Assembly (NCBI GenBank): GCA_963803425.1 | Contig: CAWDMA010000001.1 | Span: forward strand, 1,364,001-1,428,000 | Length of the DNA: 64,000 bases | Direction of reading: 5' to 3' | Source of the DNA: DASPWW01 sp963803425 | GTDB taxonomy: Bacteria > Actinomycetota > Thermoleophilia > Solirubrobacterales > 70-9 | Part shown: piece after piece, positions 50,970-59,558 of the stretch | Layout: every line of letters starts with the position of its first letter | How positions within the stretch are numbered: position 1 is the first letter of the stretch | The notes under the pieces: model-generated | The model's input: only the letters and a program-made list of their open reading frames with translations | Told to the model about the DNA's origin: nothing | Database searches by the model: none | Program-made: the position numbers and the translations under genes

Positions 50970-51722
50970 GTGGCGGGCGCGCTGGAAGGCAAGGTCGCGG
51001 TGATCACGGGCGCCTCGTCGGGGATCGGCGAGGCGACCGCCCGCGCGCTCGCGGAGCGTGGCGCGGCGGTGGCGCTCGGCGCGCGCCGGCGCGACCGGAT
51101 GGAGGAGCTCGCGAACCGGATCGTCGCCGGCGGCGGCTCCGCCGAGGTGTTCGAGGTCGACGTCGGCGACGAGCACGCGGCCAAAGGATTCCTCGACGCG
51201 GCCAAGCAGAGCCTCGGCGGCGTCGACATCCTGATCAACAACGCCGGCGTGATGCTGCTCGGACCTGTACAGGGCGCCGACACCGACCAGTGGCGGCGCA
51301 TGGTCGACGTGAACTGCCTCGGAATCCTGTACTGCACCCACGCCGCGATCCCGCTGATGCAGGAGCGCGGCGGCGGGCACATCGTCAACGTGGCCTCGGT
51401 CGCCGGCAGGCAGGCTTCGCTCGGCTCCGCCGTCTACAACCTGACCAAGTTCGGCGTCGTCGGGTTCTCGGAGGGCCTCCGCCAGGAGGTGCTCCACTCG
51501 AACATTCGCGTCACCGTGGTCGAGCCCGGGTTCGTGGCCACCGAGCTGCAGGGGCACAACAAGCTCGACGTTGTCAAGGACGCGATCGACAAGATGCGGG
51601 AGCAGATCGGCGAGGTGCTCGAAGCGGAGGACATCGCCGAGGCGATCGCATACGCGGTCACCCAGCCCGGGCGGGTGAACGTGAACGAGATCCTGGTCCG
51701 GCCGACCAAGCAGGCGCGCTAG
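50970..51722 (+). CDS. Short-chain dehydrogenase/reductase
   Basis: 250 residues, classical SDR. NAD(P) motif VITGASSGIGEATARALA, NNAGVML, catalytic Ser in NVASVAGRQ, and YNLTK (Tyr and Lys). The C-terminal EAEDIAEAIAYAVTQPGRVNVNEILVRPTKQ is typical of the YdfG/clavaldehyde dehydrogenase-like group that acts on small 3-hydroxy acids or aldehydes. Substrate unknown. It sits 25 bp after leuA with its own -10 box. GTG start. Confidence 0.9.
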   Translation: MAGALEGKVAVITGASSGIGEATARALAERGAAVALGARRRDRMEELANRIVAGGGSAEVFEVDVGDEHAAKGFLDAAKQSLGGVDILINNAGVMLLGPVQGADTDQWRRMVDVNCLGILYCTHAAIPLMQERGGGHIVNVASVAGRQASLGSAVYNLTKFGVVGFSEGLRQEVLHSNIRVTVVEPGFVATELQGHNKLDVVKDAIDKMREQIGEVLEAEDIAEAIAYAVTQPGRVNVNEILVRPTKQAR

Positions 51723-51871
51723 GGAAAGGCGAAGCGTAGATGCGGCGAGGGGCCGGAACGGCGCTGCCCGCTCGCCAAAGTGGCCAGGGTCGCCGTCCCC
51801 GCTCAAGTCCGCCGCCGCGGCAGCCGATGGCAGGCGAGAGCTTGCGAACCTACCGAGGGAGGGCGGGACGT

Positions 51872-53202
51872 TTGAGGACCGAGACCGATCGAACGAGGAC
51901 GGCGCGGCGAGTGCTGCTGACCGCCGCCGCCGGCGACGGGACCAACAACATCTTCACCGTCGCCGGCGACGGGACCAACGGCTTCTCCGGCGACGACGGC
52001 CCCGCGACCCAGGCTCAGCTCAGTTTCCCCACGGACGTCGCGGTCACCGCCGACGGCGGGTATCTGATCGCCGACTACCAAAATGACCGGATTCGCGAGG
52101 TCGACGCCTCGGGGACGATCACGACCGTCGCGGGCGGGGGCACATCGAACGCCGACGGGGTCCTGGCGACCGACGCCGAGCTCTCGCTCCCCCAGAGCGT
52201 CGCCCTGACCGCGGACGGCGGCTACCTGATCGCCGAGGCCGAGGGCAACCTCGTCCGCAAGGTCAGCGCCGGCGGAACGATCACCACCGTCGCCGGGACC
52301 GGGACCGCCGGCTCCTCCGGGGACGGCGGCCCGGCGACCGGGGCCCAGATCTCCCCCGACTCCGGGGGCCTCGCCGCGACCCCCGACGGCGGCTTCCTGA
52401 TCGCCGACAACTCGAACCTCAGGCTGCGCGAGGTCGACGCCGACGGGATCATCGACACGATCGCCGGGAACGGTGACGTCCCCGACACGGGTGACGGCGG
52501 GCCGGCCGTCGCGGCTCAGACGTCCGTCCCGATCGGGGTCGCCGTGGCGGCCGACGGCAGCTACCTGGTCTCCGAGCTTATCGGCGGTACCGTCCGCCGG
52601 ATCTCCCCCGCCCCCGAGGCGCAGATCACGACCGTCGTCGGGACGGGGACCGGTGGTTCTCCGGCGACGGCGGGCTGGCCACGCTGGCCCAGCTAGACCA
52701 ACCCTTCGGTCTCGACACGACCGCGGACGGCGGCTTCCTGGTCGCCGACTTCAACAACAAACGGATCCGCTACGTCGACGCCGACCTGCGCTCGCCGAAG
52801 GGAGAGCAGGGCGACACCGGCCCGCAGGGAGCCCAGGGCCAGCAGGGTCCGGCCGGCGAGAACGGGACCGACCGCGACCTGCTCGCCGCGGCGATCGCGG
52901 CCGACGTGACCAAGACCGGCTCCACCAAGGCCAAGGTCAGGATCGTCACGACCCTCCCCGGCGCCGCCTCCCTGGAGGCGACTCCGAAGGGCAAGGGTCG
53001 TCGCGCGAGGAGCGCCAAGAAGGCCAAGACACGCACTACGAGCGCCGATCTCGCCAGCTCAGGCCGCCACACACTGAAGCTGCGCAGGCTCTCGCGCGGG
53101 ACGACCTACGAGCTCGGCCTTGAGGTGAAGTCGGCCGACGGCCAGGAGGCGACCGACACGGCGAAGCTGAAGGTGACGAAAAGGAGCTCGTCCGGCGGGT
53201 AG
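51872..53202 (+). pseudogene. NHL-repeat protein with collagen-like and C-terminal domain, frameshifted
   Basis: Repeated NHL blades of about 55 residues (FTVAGDGTNGFSGDDGPATQAQL..., then ADGGYLIADYQNDRIREVDASGTI) run to about 52650. There the frame breaks: GTGTGGSPATAGW replaces the expected GTGTGGFSGDGGLATLAQL, which reappears one base out of frame and continues to a stop at 53202. The second part holds another blade (FGLDTTADGGFLVADFNNKRIRYVD), a short collagen-like stretch (GPQGAQGQQGPAGENG) and a beta-rich C-terminal domain. One missing base near 52652-52656 restores all. TTG 51872 follows GAGGGAGGG at a good spacing; no signal peptide is evident. Assembly error or real break cannot be told apart. 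Confidence 0.7.
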
Positions 53203-53209
53203 GTTCGTT

Positions 53210-53237
53210 ACACCTGTACGTGATAACGTACAAGTGT
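53210..53237. promoter_or_regulatory. Palindromic operator over the XRE-cupin start
   Basis: ACACCTGTACGT GATA ACGTACAAGTGT: 12-bp arms with a single mismatch, overlapping the GTG start at 53236. It is AT-richer than its surroundings. TAACGT (53224-53229) within it sits 6 nt before the GTG and could be the -10 of a leaderless transcript. Autoregulation by the encoded HTH protein is likely but inferred. Confidence 0.65.
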
Positions 53238-53847
53238 GGTTGTAGCCGCCACCACTGACGCCGACCTCGCCGCTACGCCGATCGACCCGGACGCGCTCGG
53301 CGCCCGGGTGCGGGCGCTGCGTGACGCGATGGGACTGTCGCTCCGGGACCTGGCCGAGCGGACCGGCGTCAGCGCGCCGATGCTGTCGCAGGTGGAACGG
53401 GGGGAGACCAGCCCGACCCTGTCCGTCGCGGCGCGGATCGCGGCCGGTTTGGAGTTGTCGCTGTCGCAGCTCGTCCGGCTGGACGAGGGCCGGCACCTGG
53501 TGATCACGCGTGCCGGGAAGGGGCGGACCCGCCGTCGCGCCGGTCACCGCGTAGAGGAGCTGACGCCGCCGCTCCCCGGCCAGCGCGCCGAGCTGTCGCG
53601 CCATCTGCTCGACGCGCGCGCGGTCACCGGCGGCCCCGACGACCCGCCGATGCACGAGCCGGGCAGTCGCGAGACCGTCCACGTGCGGTCCGGCGCGGTC
53701 GTGCTTGCGACCGACGGCGACGAGCACGAGCTGCGCGCGGGGGACAGCGTCACCTTCGACGCCGACCTGCCGCACCACTTCGAGAACCGCGGGGACGAGC
53801 CGGCGGAGTTCCTGGCCGTCGTCGCCGCCGGACTGAGGAGAAGCTGA
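53236..53847 (+). CDS. XRE-family regulator with a cupin sensor domain
   Basis: 203 residues. Helix-turn-helix (about 22-80): ALGARVRALRDAMGLSLRDLAERTGVSAPMLSQVERGETSPTLSVAARI, given here only by its key residues SLRDLAERTGVS and SQVERGETSPT. A short linker leads to a cupin domain (about 115-200) with PMHEPGSRETVHVRSG, GDSVTFDADLPHHFEN. Such regulators bind a small ligand in the cupin. The last base of its stop is the first base of leuC (TGATG), so regulator and leuC are translationally coupled, which suggests control of leucine synthesis. Confidence 0.88.
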   Translation: MVVAATTDADLAATPIDPDALGARVRALRDAMGLSLRDLAERTGVSAPMLSQVERGETSPTLSVAARIAAGLELSLSQLVRLDEGRHLVITRAGKGRTRRRAGHRVEELTPPLPGQRAELSRHLLDARAVTGGPDDPPMHEPGSRETVHVRSGAVVLATDGDEHELRAGDSVTFDADLPHHFENRGDEPAEFLAVVAAGLRRS

Positions 53848-55241
53848 TGGCGACCGAGCCGAAGAGCCTGTTCGACAAGATCTGGGAGTCGCACGAGGTC
53901 GGTGACGGCCTCCTGTACATCGATCTCCATCTGGTCCACGAGGTGACCTCGCCGCAGGCGTTCGAGGGGCTGCGGCTCGAAGGCCGCCGCGTCCGCCGCC
54001 CCGACAAGACGCTGGCCACCGCCGACCACAACGTCCCCACCGACGGCACCCAGGCGGCGCGGATGATCGCCGACGAGCTGTCGCGGGTCCAGGTCGAGAC
54101 GCTGGAGCGCAACTGCGCCCAGTTCGGCGTGCCGCTGTACTCGCTTGGCTCCGAGCGACAGGGGATCGTGCACGTGATCGGCCCCGAGCTCGGCCTCACC
54201 CAACCCGGATTGACGGTCGTGTGCGGCGACAGCCACACCTCCACTCACGGCGCATTCGGAGCGCTCGCGTTCGGGATCGGGACCTCGGAGGTGGAGCACG
54301 TGCTCGCCACCCAGTGCCTGGTCCAGCGTCGCCCCAAGACGATGCGGATCACCTACTCCGGCGAGCTGGCCTCCGGCGTCACCCCGAAGGACCTGATCCT
54401 GGCGACGATCGGGCGGCTCGGGGTCGGGGGGATGGCCGGGCACGCGGTCGAGTACGCGGGGCCGGCGATCGAGGCGCTCTCGATGGAGGGCCGGATGACG
54501 ATCTGCAACATGACGATCGAGGGCGGCGGGCGCGCCGGGATGGTGGCGCCCGACGAGACCACGATCGAGTGGGTACGCGGCCGGCCGGCGGCGCCCCAGG
54601 ACTTCGAGGCGGCGACGGCGCGGTGGCGCCGGCTGCCCACCGACGAGGGGGCCGGCTTCGACGCCGAGGTCGAGATCGACGCGGCCCGGATCTCCCCGAT
54701 GGTGACCTGGGGAACGAACCCGGGAATGGTGGTCCAGGTCACCGACTCGGTCCCGGACCCGTCCCGGCTCGACGCACCCGCCGATCGCGAGGCGGCGGAG
54801 CGGGCGCTCGCGTACATGGCGCTGAAGCCGGGCACGCCGATCCGCGAGATCCCGCTCGACCGGGTGTTCATCGGCTCCTGCACGAACTCGCGGATCGGGG
54901 ACCTGCGCGAGGCGGCGGCGATGGTCGAGGGGCGGCGGGTCGCCGACTCGGTCCGGGCGATGGTCGTGCCGGGCTCTCAGCAGGTGAAGGCGCAGGCCGA
55001 GTCCGAGGGCCTTGATGAGGCGTTCCGCTCCGCCGGGTTCGAATGGCGTACGGCGGGCTGCTCGATGTGCCTGGGGATGAACCCGGACACCCTCTCCGAT
55101 GGTGAGCGTTGCGCCTCCACCTCGAACCGCAACTTCGAGGGCCGCCAGGGCGCCGGCGGGCGCACCCACCTGGTCAGCCCAAAGATGGCCGCCGCGGCCG
55201 CCGTGGAGGGGCGCTTCGTGGACATACGCGAGTGGACATGA
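53847..55241 (+). CDS. leuC: 3-isopropylmalate dehydratase, large subunit
   Basis: Aconitase-family isomerase subunit. 464 residues. The 4Fe-4S ligands are present: Cys in FIGSCTNSRIGDLREAA, and two in GCSMCLGMNPD. Also CGDSHTSTHGAFGALAFGIG and SNRNFEGRQG. The ATG overlaps the XRE-cupin stop. leuD follows after 58 bp, which hold stem-loop repeat copy 5. Confidence 0.96.
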   Translation: MATEPKSLFDKIWESHEVGDGLLYIDLHLVHEVTSPQAFEGLRLEGRRVRRPDKTLATADHNVPTDGTQAARMIADELSRVQVETLERNCAQFGVPLYSLGSERQGIVHVIGPELGLTQPGLTVVCGDSHTSTHGAFGALAFGIGTSEVEHVLATQCLVQRRPKTMRITYSGELASGVTPKDLILATIGRLGVGGMAGHAVEYAGPAIEALSMEGRMTICNMTIEGGGRAGMVAPDETTIEWVRGRPAAPQDFEAATARWRRLPTDEGAGFDAEVEIDAARISPMVTWGTNPGMVVQVTDSVPDPSRLDAPADREAAERALAYMALKPGTPIREIPLDRVFIGSCTNSRIGDLREAAAMVEGRRVADSVRAMVVPGSQQVKAQAESEGLDEAFRSAGFEWRTAGCSMCLGMNPDTLSDGERCASTSNRNFEGRQGAGGRTHLVSPKMAAAAAVEGRFVDIREWT

Positions 55242-55247
55242 TCAATA

Positions 55248-55284
55248 CCGCCAGAATCCTCCGCTTCGCGTCCGGTTCTGGCGG
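55248..55284 (+). repeat. Dispersed stem-loop repeat, copy 5 (leuC-leuD spacer)
   Basis: Core TCCTCCGCTTCGCGTCC (55257-55273); arms CCGCCAGAA (55248-55256) and TTCTGGCGG (55276-55284) are perfectly complementary. It ends 2 nt before GAAGGAGG of leuD, and its CCTCC could pair with that site. Confidence 0.8.
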
Positions 55285-55299
55285 GAAGGAGGTGGGCCC

Positions 55300-55863
55300 A
55301 TGGAGCCGGTGGACGTGATCGAGGGCCGCGTCGAGGTGCTCGACCGATCCGACGTCGACACCGACCAGATCATCCCGAAGCAGTTCCTGAAGCGGATCGA
55401 GCGGACCGGCTTCGGGGAGTTCCTGTTCCACGACTGGCGCCGCTCCGGCGAGGTGGAGATCGAGTCACACCCGATCCTCGTCACGGGCCGCAACTTCGGC
55501 TCCGGGTCCTCCCGGGAGCACGCCGTGTGGGCGCTGCAGCAGCACGGGTTCGAGGCGGTGATCGCGCCGTCCTTCGCCGACATCTTCTATGTCAACTGCA
55601 CGAAGAACGGGCTGCTGCCGGTGATCGTGGACGAGCACCACTGCCGCGCGATCGCGGCGGCCGGCGAGGCCCGGATCGACGTCGACGACCAGACTGTCGA
55701 CTTCGCCGGCGGCGTGGTCCGGTTCGAGATCGACGAGGAGATCAAGCACCGCCTCCTGCATGGCCTCGACGACGTCGCGATGACGATGCAGCGGGCGGAC
55801 GAGATCGACGCCTTCGAGGCCGGGGGCGGCGCCGCTCGGGGCGGCGCGACGACCTCCCTGTGA
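55300..55863 (+). CDS. leuD: 3-isopropylmalate dehydratase, small subunit
   Basis: 187 residues. VDTDQIIPKQFLKRIERTGFGEFLFHDWR and the substrate-binding RNFGSGSSREHAVWAL motif are given by key residues DTDQIIP and GSGSSREHA. The C-terminal tail is Gly/Ala-rich. ATG 55300 follows AAGGAGGTG. The stop overlaps the first methyltransferase GTG (GTGA), so the operon continues. Confidence 0.95.
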   Translation: MEPVDVIEGRVEVLDRSDVDTDQIIPKQFLKRIERTGFGEFLFHDWRRSGEVEIESHPILVTGRNFGSGSSREHAVWALQQHGFEAVIAPSFADIFYVNCTKNGLLPVIVDEHHCRAIAAAGEARIDVDDQTVDFAGGVVRFEIDEEIKHRLLHGLDDVAMTMQRADEIDAFEAGGGAARGGATTSL

Positions 55864-56681
55864 GCGGGAAGGAGGCGACAGGCGCCGCCGCGCGAGAGTG
55901 GGACGGCGAGGTCTATCACCGGGTCTCCGACCCGCAGTTCGAGTGGGCGAGAGAGGTGCTGGGCCGTGCCGCCCTGGCCGGAGACGAGACAGTCCTCGAT
56001 GCCGGGTGCGGGTCCGGGCGCGTCACCGAGCTGCTGGTCGAGATGCTGGCGCGCGGCCGGGTGATCGGCGTCGACGCGTCCGAGTCGATGATCGCGAAGG
56101 CGCGCCAGGTGCTCGGCCCCGACGTCGATCTGCGGGTCGCCAGCCTCACCGAGCTCGATCTCGACCGTGAGGTCGACGTGGTGTTCTCGACCGCGACGTT
56201 CCACTGGATCCTCGATCACGACCTGCTGTTCTCGCGAATGCACCGGGCGCTCCTCCCCGGGGGCCGGTTGGTCGCGCAGTGCGGGGGAGAGGGGAACGTC
56301 GCCGCGCTCGCCCGCGCGATCGCCGAGACAGCGGCCGAGCCCCGGTTCGCGCCGCACTTCGACGGGATGACGGCGGCCTGGAACTTCTCGTCGCCCGCCG
56401 AGGCCGAGCGCCGCCTCCGCGCTGCCGGATTCGAGCAGGTCGAGTGCTGGCTGGAGCCGAAGCCGGTCACGCCCGCGGAGCCGCTCGCCTTTCTGGCCAC
56501 AGTTACGCTCGGACCCCACCTCGCGGTGCTCCCCGACGAGAAGGCGGGTCCGTTCACCGAGGCGGTCGCCGCCCGGATGCCCGACCCGCTCACGCTCGAC
56601 TACGTGCGTCTGAATATCAATGCCCGCCGCGTCCTCGGCTCCGCGTCCGGGCGCGGCGGGGTGGGTGGCGGTTCCGGGTAA
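55860..56681 (+). CDS. Trans-aconitate methyltransferase-like SAM methyltransferase, copy A
   Basis: 273 residues. Class I methyltransferase: motif I VLDAGCGSGRVTELL, acidic loop VIGVDASESM, then VVFSTATFHWILDHDLLFSRM, which matches the NASLQW-type region of Tam. The C-terminal part (AAWNFSSPAEAERRLRAAGFEQVECW) fits the same group. It lies between leuD and leuB and overlaps both neighbours (leuD by 4 bp; the next gene by 1 bp), so it is firmly part of the leu operon. Yeast Tmt1 methylates trans-aconitate and 3-isopropylmalate, which makes a leucine-pathway acid a possible substrate. The C-terminus is encoded by repeat copy 6. Confidence 0.85.
   Translation: MSGKEATGAAAREWDGEVYHRVSDPQFEWAREVLGRAALAGDETVLDAGCGSGRVTELLVEMLARGRVIGVDASESMIAKARQVLGPDVDLRVASLTELDLDREVDVVFSTATFHWILDHDLLFSRMHRALLPGGRLVAQCGGEGNVAALARAIAETAAEPRFAPHFDGMTAAWNFSSPAEAERRLRAAGFEQVECWLEPKPVTPAEPLAFLATVTLGPHLAVLPDEKAGPFTEAVAARMPDPLTLDYVRLNINARRVLGSASGRGGVGGGSG
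56623..56660 (+). repeat. Dispersed stem-loop repeat, copy 6 (end of methyltransferase A)
   Basis: Core variant TCCTCGGCTCCGCGTCC (56632-56648); arms CCCGCCGCG (56623-56631) and CGCGGCGGG (56652-56660), the same arms as copy 2. It encodes the last residues of methyltransferase A (RRVLGSASGRGG) in a different frame from copies 1 and 7. Confidence 0.7.
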
Positions 56682-57433
56682 TGGCGGGTCTGGAGTGGGA
56701 CGCGGCCACCTACGACCGGATCTCCGACATGCAGCTCGAGACCGGCCGGGACTTCCTCGCCCACGTGGAGCTGCGCGGTGACGAGGTCGCGATCGATGCG
56801 GGCTGTGGGACGGGACGGATCACCGAGCTTCTGATCGACCGGCTCCCGCGCGGCCGGGTGATCGGCGTGGACGGCTCGGCCGCGATGATCGAGCAGGCCC
56901 GGGAGCGGCTCGGACCCGAGATCGAGCTGATCGTCTCCGACCTGCTCGAGCTCGACCCGCCCGAGCCCGTCGACCTGGTCTTCTCGACCGCGACGTTCCA
57001 CTGGCTCGCGGATCACGACAGACTGTACGCGGCGGTGTACGGGTGGCTGAAGCCGGGCGGGATGCTGGCTGCGCAGCTCGGCGGCAAGGGGAACGTGCAG
57101 GAGATGATCGAGCCCGTGATCAGGATCGCCGCGGAGCAGCCGTTCGCAGAGCACCTCCGCGGCGTCGAGGACCCGTGGAACTTCCCACCGCCCGAGCAGA
57201 CCGCCGGGCAGCTCGAGCGCGCCGGGTTCGTCGACGTCCGGATCGAGACCGAGGAGCGGACCTTCGAGTTCGACGAACCGCGCACGTTCCAGCGCACTGT
57301 CGGCCTCGTCGTCCACCTCGACCGGCTCCCCGAGGAGCTTCGGGAGCCGTTCCTGGATACGGTCCTGGCCGAGCTCCGCGATCCTTCCACCGCCCACTTC
57401 GTTCGCACGAACCTGTTCGCACGCCACCCGTGA
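56681..57433 (+). CDS. Trans-aconitate methyltransferase-like SAM methyltransferase, copy B
   Basis: 250 residues. Same plan as copy A: AIDAGCGTGRITELL, VIGVDGSAAM, LVFSTATFHWLADHDRLYAAV and PWNFPPPEQTAGQLERAGFVDVRIE. The N-terminus WDAATYDRISDMQLETGRDFL also matches copy A (WDGEVYHRVSDPQFEWAREVL). The two have diverged well, suggesting different substrates rather than a recent copy. ATG 56681 overlaps the stop of copy A by 1 bp; its own stop overlaps the leuB GTG. Confidence 0.85.
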   Translation: MAGLEWDAATYDRISDMQLETGRDFLAHVELRGDEVAIDAGCGTGRITELLIDRLPRGRVIGVDGSAAMIEQARERLGPEIELIVSDLLELDPPEPVDLVFSTATFHWLADHDRLYAAVYGWLKPGGMLAAQLGGKGNVQEMIEPVIRIAAEQPFAEHLRGVEDPWNFPPPEQTAGQLERAGFVDVRIETEERTFEFDEPRTFQRTVGLVVHLDRLPEELREPFLDTVLAELRDPSTAHFVRTNLFARHP

Positions 57434-58539
57434 CCACCGCCTCCAATCCTCCCCGGATCGTCGCTCTGCCCGGCGACGGGATCGGCCCGGAGATCATCGC
57501 CGCCGCCCGTCGCCTGCTGGGCGAGATCGGTGAGTTCGACGTGACCGAGGCGGTGATGGGCGGCGCCTCGATCGACGAGCACGGAACCGCGCTCCACGAC
57601 GACGTCCTGGAGGCGTGCCGGAGCTCGGACGCGGTCCTGCTGGGAGCGGTCGGCGGGCCGAAGTGGGACACGACCGACCCGGCCGCGCCCCGCCCCGAGC
57701 AGGGCCTGCTGGGACTGCGCAAGGGGCTCGGCCTGTACGCGAACCTGCGTCCCGTGCGGCCGAGCCCGGCGCTCGTGCACGCCAGCCCGCTCCGCCCCGA
57801 GCGGATCGACGGCACCGATCTGGTCGTCGTCCGCGAGCTCACCGGCGGGCTGTACTTCGGCGATCGCGGCCGGGAGTACGACCAGGCCCACGACACGTGC
57901 GTGTACACGGTCGCGGAGATCGAGCGGATCGCGCAGGTGGCGTTCGACACCGCCCGCGCCCGCGGGGGCAAGCACGGCCGAGGGCCGCGGGTGACCTCGG
58001 TCGACAAGGCGAACGTGCTCGAGACCTCGCGGCTGTGGCGGGAGACGGCGACCAAGTTCGGCGCCGACAACGCCGATGTCGAGCTCGACCACATCCTGGT
58101 GGACACCGCCGCGATGCGGCTCGTCTCGGATCCGGCCCGCTTCGACGTGATCCTGACCGAGAACATGTTCGGCGACATCCTCAGCGATGAGTCCGCGATG
58201 CTGACCGGCTCCCTCGGGATGCTCCCGTCCGCGAGCCTCGGCGGGGACGGCCCCGGGGTGTTCGAGCCGGTGCACGGCTCCGCGCCCGACATCGCCGGGT
58301 CCGGCGTCGCGAATCCGCTCGCGATGTTCCTGTCGGTGGCGCTGATGCTCCGCCACGGCCTCGACCGCGGCACCGACGCCGATCGGGTCGAGGCGGCGGT
58401 GGAGGCCGTCCTGGAGCGCGGTCTGCGCACCCCGGACCTGTCCTGGGTCGAGCCCGGGCAGCCGCCGATGGCAGACCTGCCCGCCGAGGTCGAGGTGGGG
58501 ACCGAGGAGATCACCGCGGCCGTGATCGAGGAGCTGTAG
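57430..58539 (+). CDS. leuB: 3-isopropylmalate dehydrogenase
   Basis: Oxidative decarboxylation of 3-isopropylmalate. 369 residues. ALPGDGIGPEII at the start, GAVGGPKWD, LGLRKGLGLYANLRPV, VVRELTGGLYFGDRG, VDKANVLETSRLWRE, and the metal/substrate loop LTENMFGDILSDESAML, then PVHGSAPDIAGSG. GTG start overlaps methyltransferase B (GTGA), making leuC-leuD-MT-MT-leuB one coupled run. An in-frame extension upstream is antisense or out-of-frame noise. Confidence 0.96.
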   Translation: MTTASNPPRIVALPGDGIGPEIIAAARRLLGEIGEFDVTEAVMGGASIDEHGTALHDDVLEACRSSDAVLLGAVGGPKWDTTDPAAPRPEQGLLGLRKGLGLYANLRPVRPSPALVHASPLRPERIDGTDLVVVRELTGGLYFGDRGREYDQAHDTCVYTVAEIERIAQVAFDTARARGGKHGRGPRVTSVDKANVLETSRLWRETATKFGADNADVELDHILVDTAAMRLVSDPARFDVILTENMFGDILSDESAMLTGSLGMLPSASLGGDGPGVFEPVHGSAPDIAGSGVANPLAMFLSVALMLRHGLDRGTDADRVEAAVEAVLERGLRTPDLSWVEPGQPPMADLPAEVEVGTEEITAAVIEEL

Positions 58540-58625
58540 CGAGCGGCTCGACCCGGCGACCGGAGTCGGGCATACTTCGCTCTCGCGCCGAATCACACGA
58601 AGCGAACGGGTCAGGAGGAGCAAAA

Positions 58626-59558
58626 GTGGACAAGTCCGAGTGGATCTGGATGAACGGCGAGTTCCTGCCCTGGGACGACGCCAAGGTTCACGTCCTCACG
58701 CACGGGCTCCACTACGGGACGGGCGTCTTCGAGGGAATTCGCGCGTACGAGACCGACCGCGGCACCGCCGTCTTCCGCCACCGGGAGCACCTGGACCGGC
58801 TCGAGAAGTCGGCGGAGCTGTACTACTTCGAGATTCCGTACACGGCCGCCGAGCTCCGCGACGCGACCCACGAGCTGATCCGGCGCAACGGCCTGGCGAG
58901 CTGCTACATCCGGCCGATCGCGTTCCGCGGCTATGGCGAGATGGGGCTGAACGCGACGGCCGCGCCGATCGACGTGATGATCGCGGTATGGCCCTGGGGC
59001 GCCTACCTCGGCGAGGAGGGCAAGCGCAACGGGATCCGCGCCAAGGTGTCGTCGTGGCGGGCGATCTCCGCCGACAGCCTGATCCCGCACGCGAAGGCGT
59101 CCGGCCAGTACCTGAACTCGGTGCTGGCGAAGGAGGAGTCCGTGAAGGCCGGCTACGACGAGGCGATCCTGCTCGACCAGCAGGGCTTCGTGTCCGAGGG
59201 CTCGGGCGAGAACATCTTCGTGGTCCGCGACGGCGTGATCGCCACTCCGGGGCACACCTCCTCGATCCTGGACGGGATCACCCGCAACTCGGTGATCCAG
59301 ATCGCCCGCGACCTCGGCTACTCGATCGAGGAGCGCTCGCTCGCCCGCGCGGAGCTGTACCTGGCCGAGGAGGTCTTCCTCACCGGCACCGCGGCGGAGC
59401 TCGTCCCGGTGCGCGAGATCGACGACCACCCGATCGGCGAGCCCGGTGAGATCACCCGGCACATCCAGGGCAAGTTCGAGGACGCCCTGGGCGGGCGTGC
59501 GGACGAGTACCGCGAGTGGCTCGACGTCGTCGAGCAACCGAGTAAAGTCAGCTCCTGA
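58626..59558 (+). CDS. ilvE: Branched-chain amino acid aminotransferase
   Basis: Final step of Val/Leu/Ile synthesis. 310 residues, PLP fold type IV. Motifs: HGLHYGTGVFEGIRAYET, PLP Lys in IPHAKASGQYLNS, EGSGENIFVV, and LDGITRNSVIQIARDLG with FLTGTAAELVPV. GTG start after GGAGGAG (58615-58621). The 86-bp gap after leuB contains an inverted repeat (TTCGCT near 58576 and AGCGAA near 58600) that could shape the leader. Confidence 0.95.
   Translation: MDKSEWIWMNGEFLPWDDAKVHVLTHGLHYGTGVFEGIRAYETDRGTAVFRHREHLDRLEKSAELYYFEIPYTAAELRDATHELIRRNGLASCYIRPIAFRGYGEMGLNATAAPIDVMIAVWPWGAYLGEEGKRNGIRAKVSSWRAISADSLIPHAKASGQYLNSVLAKEESVKAGYDEAILLDQQGFVSEGSGENIFVVRDGVIATPGHTSSILDGITRNSVIQIARDLGYSIEERSLARAELYLAEEVFLTGTAAELVPVREIDDHPIGEPGEITRHIQGKFEDALGGRADEYREWLDVVEQPSKVSS

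Noticed and set aside
51723..51871. Riboswitch-like AAAGGCGAAGCG near the start of the NHL gene spacer
   Set aside because: The other conserved parts of GEMM-type motifs are absent, and the fold is not convincing.
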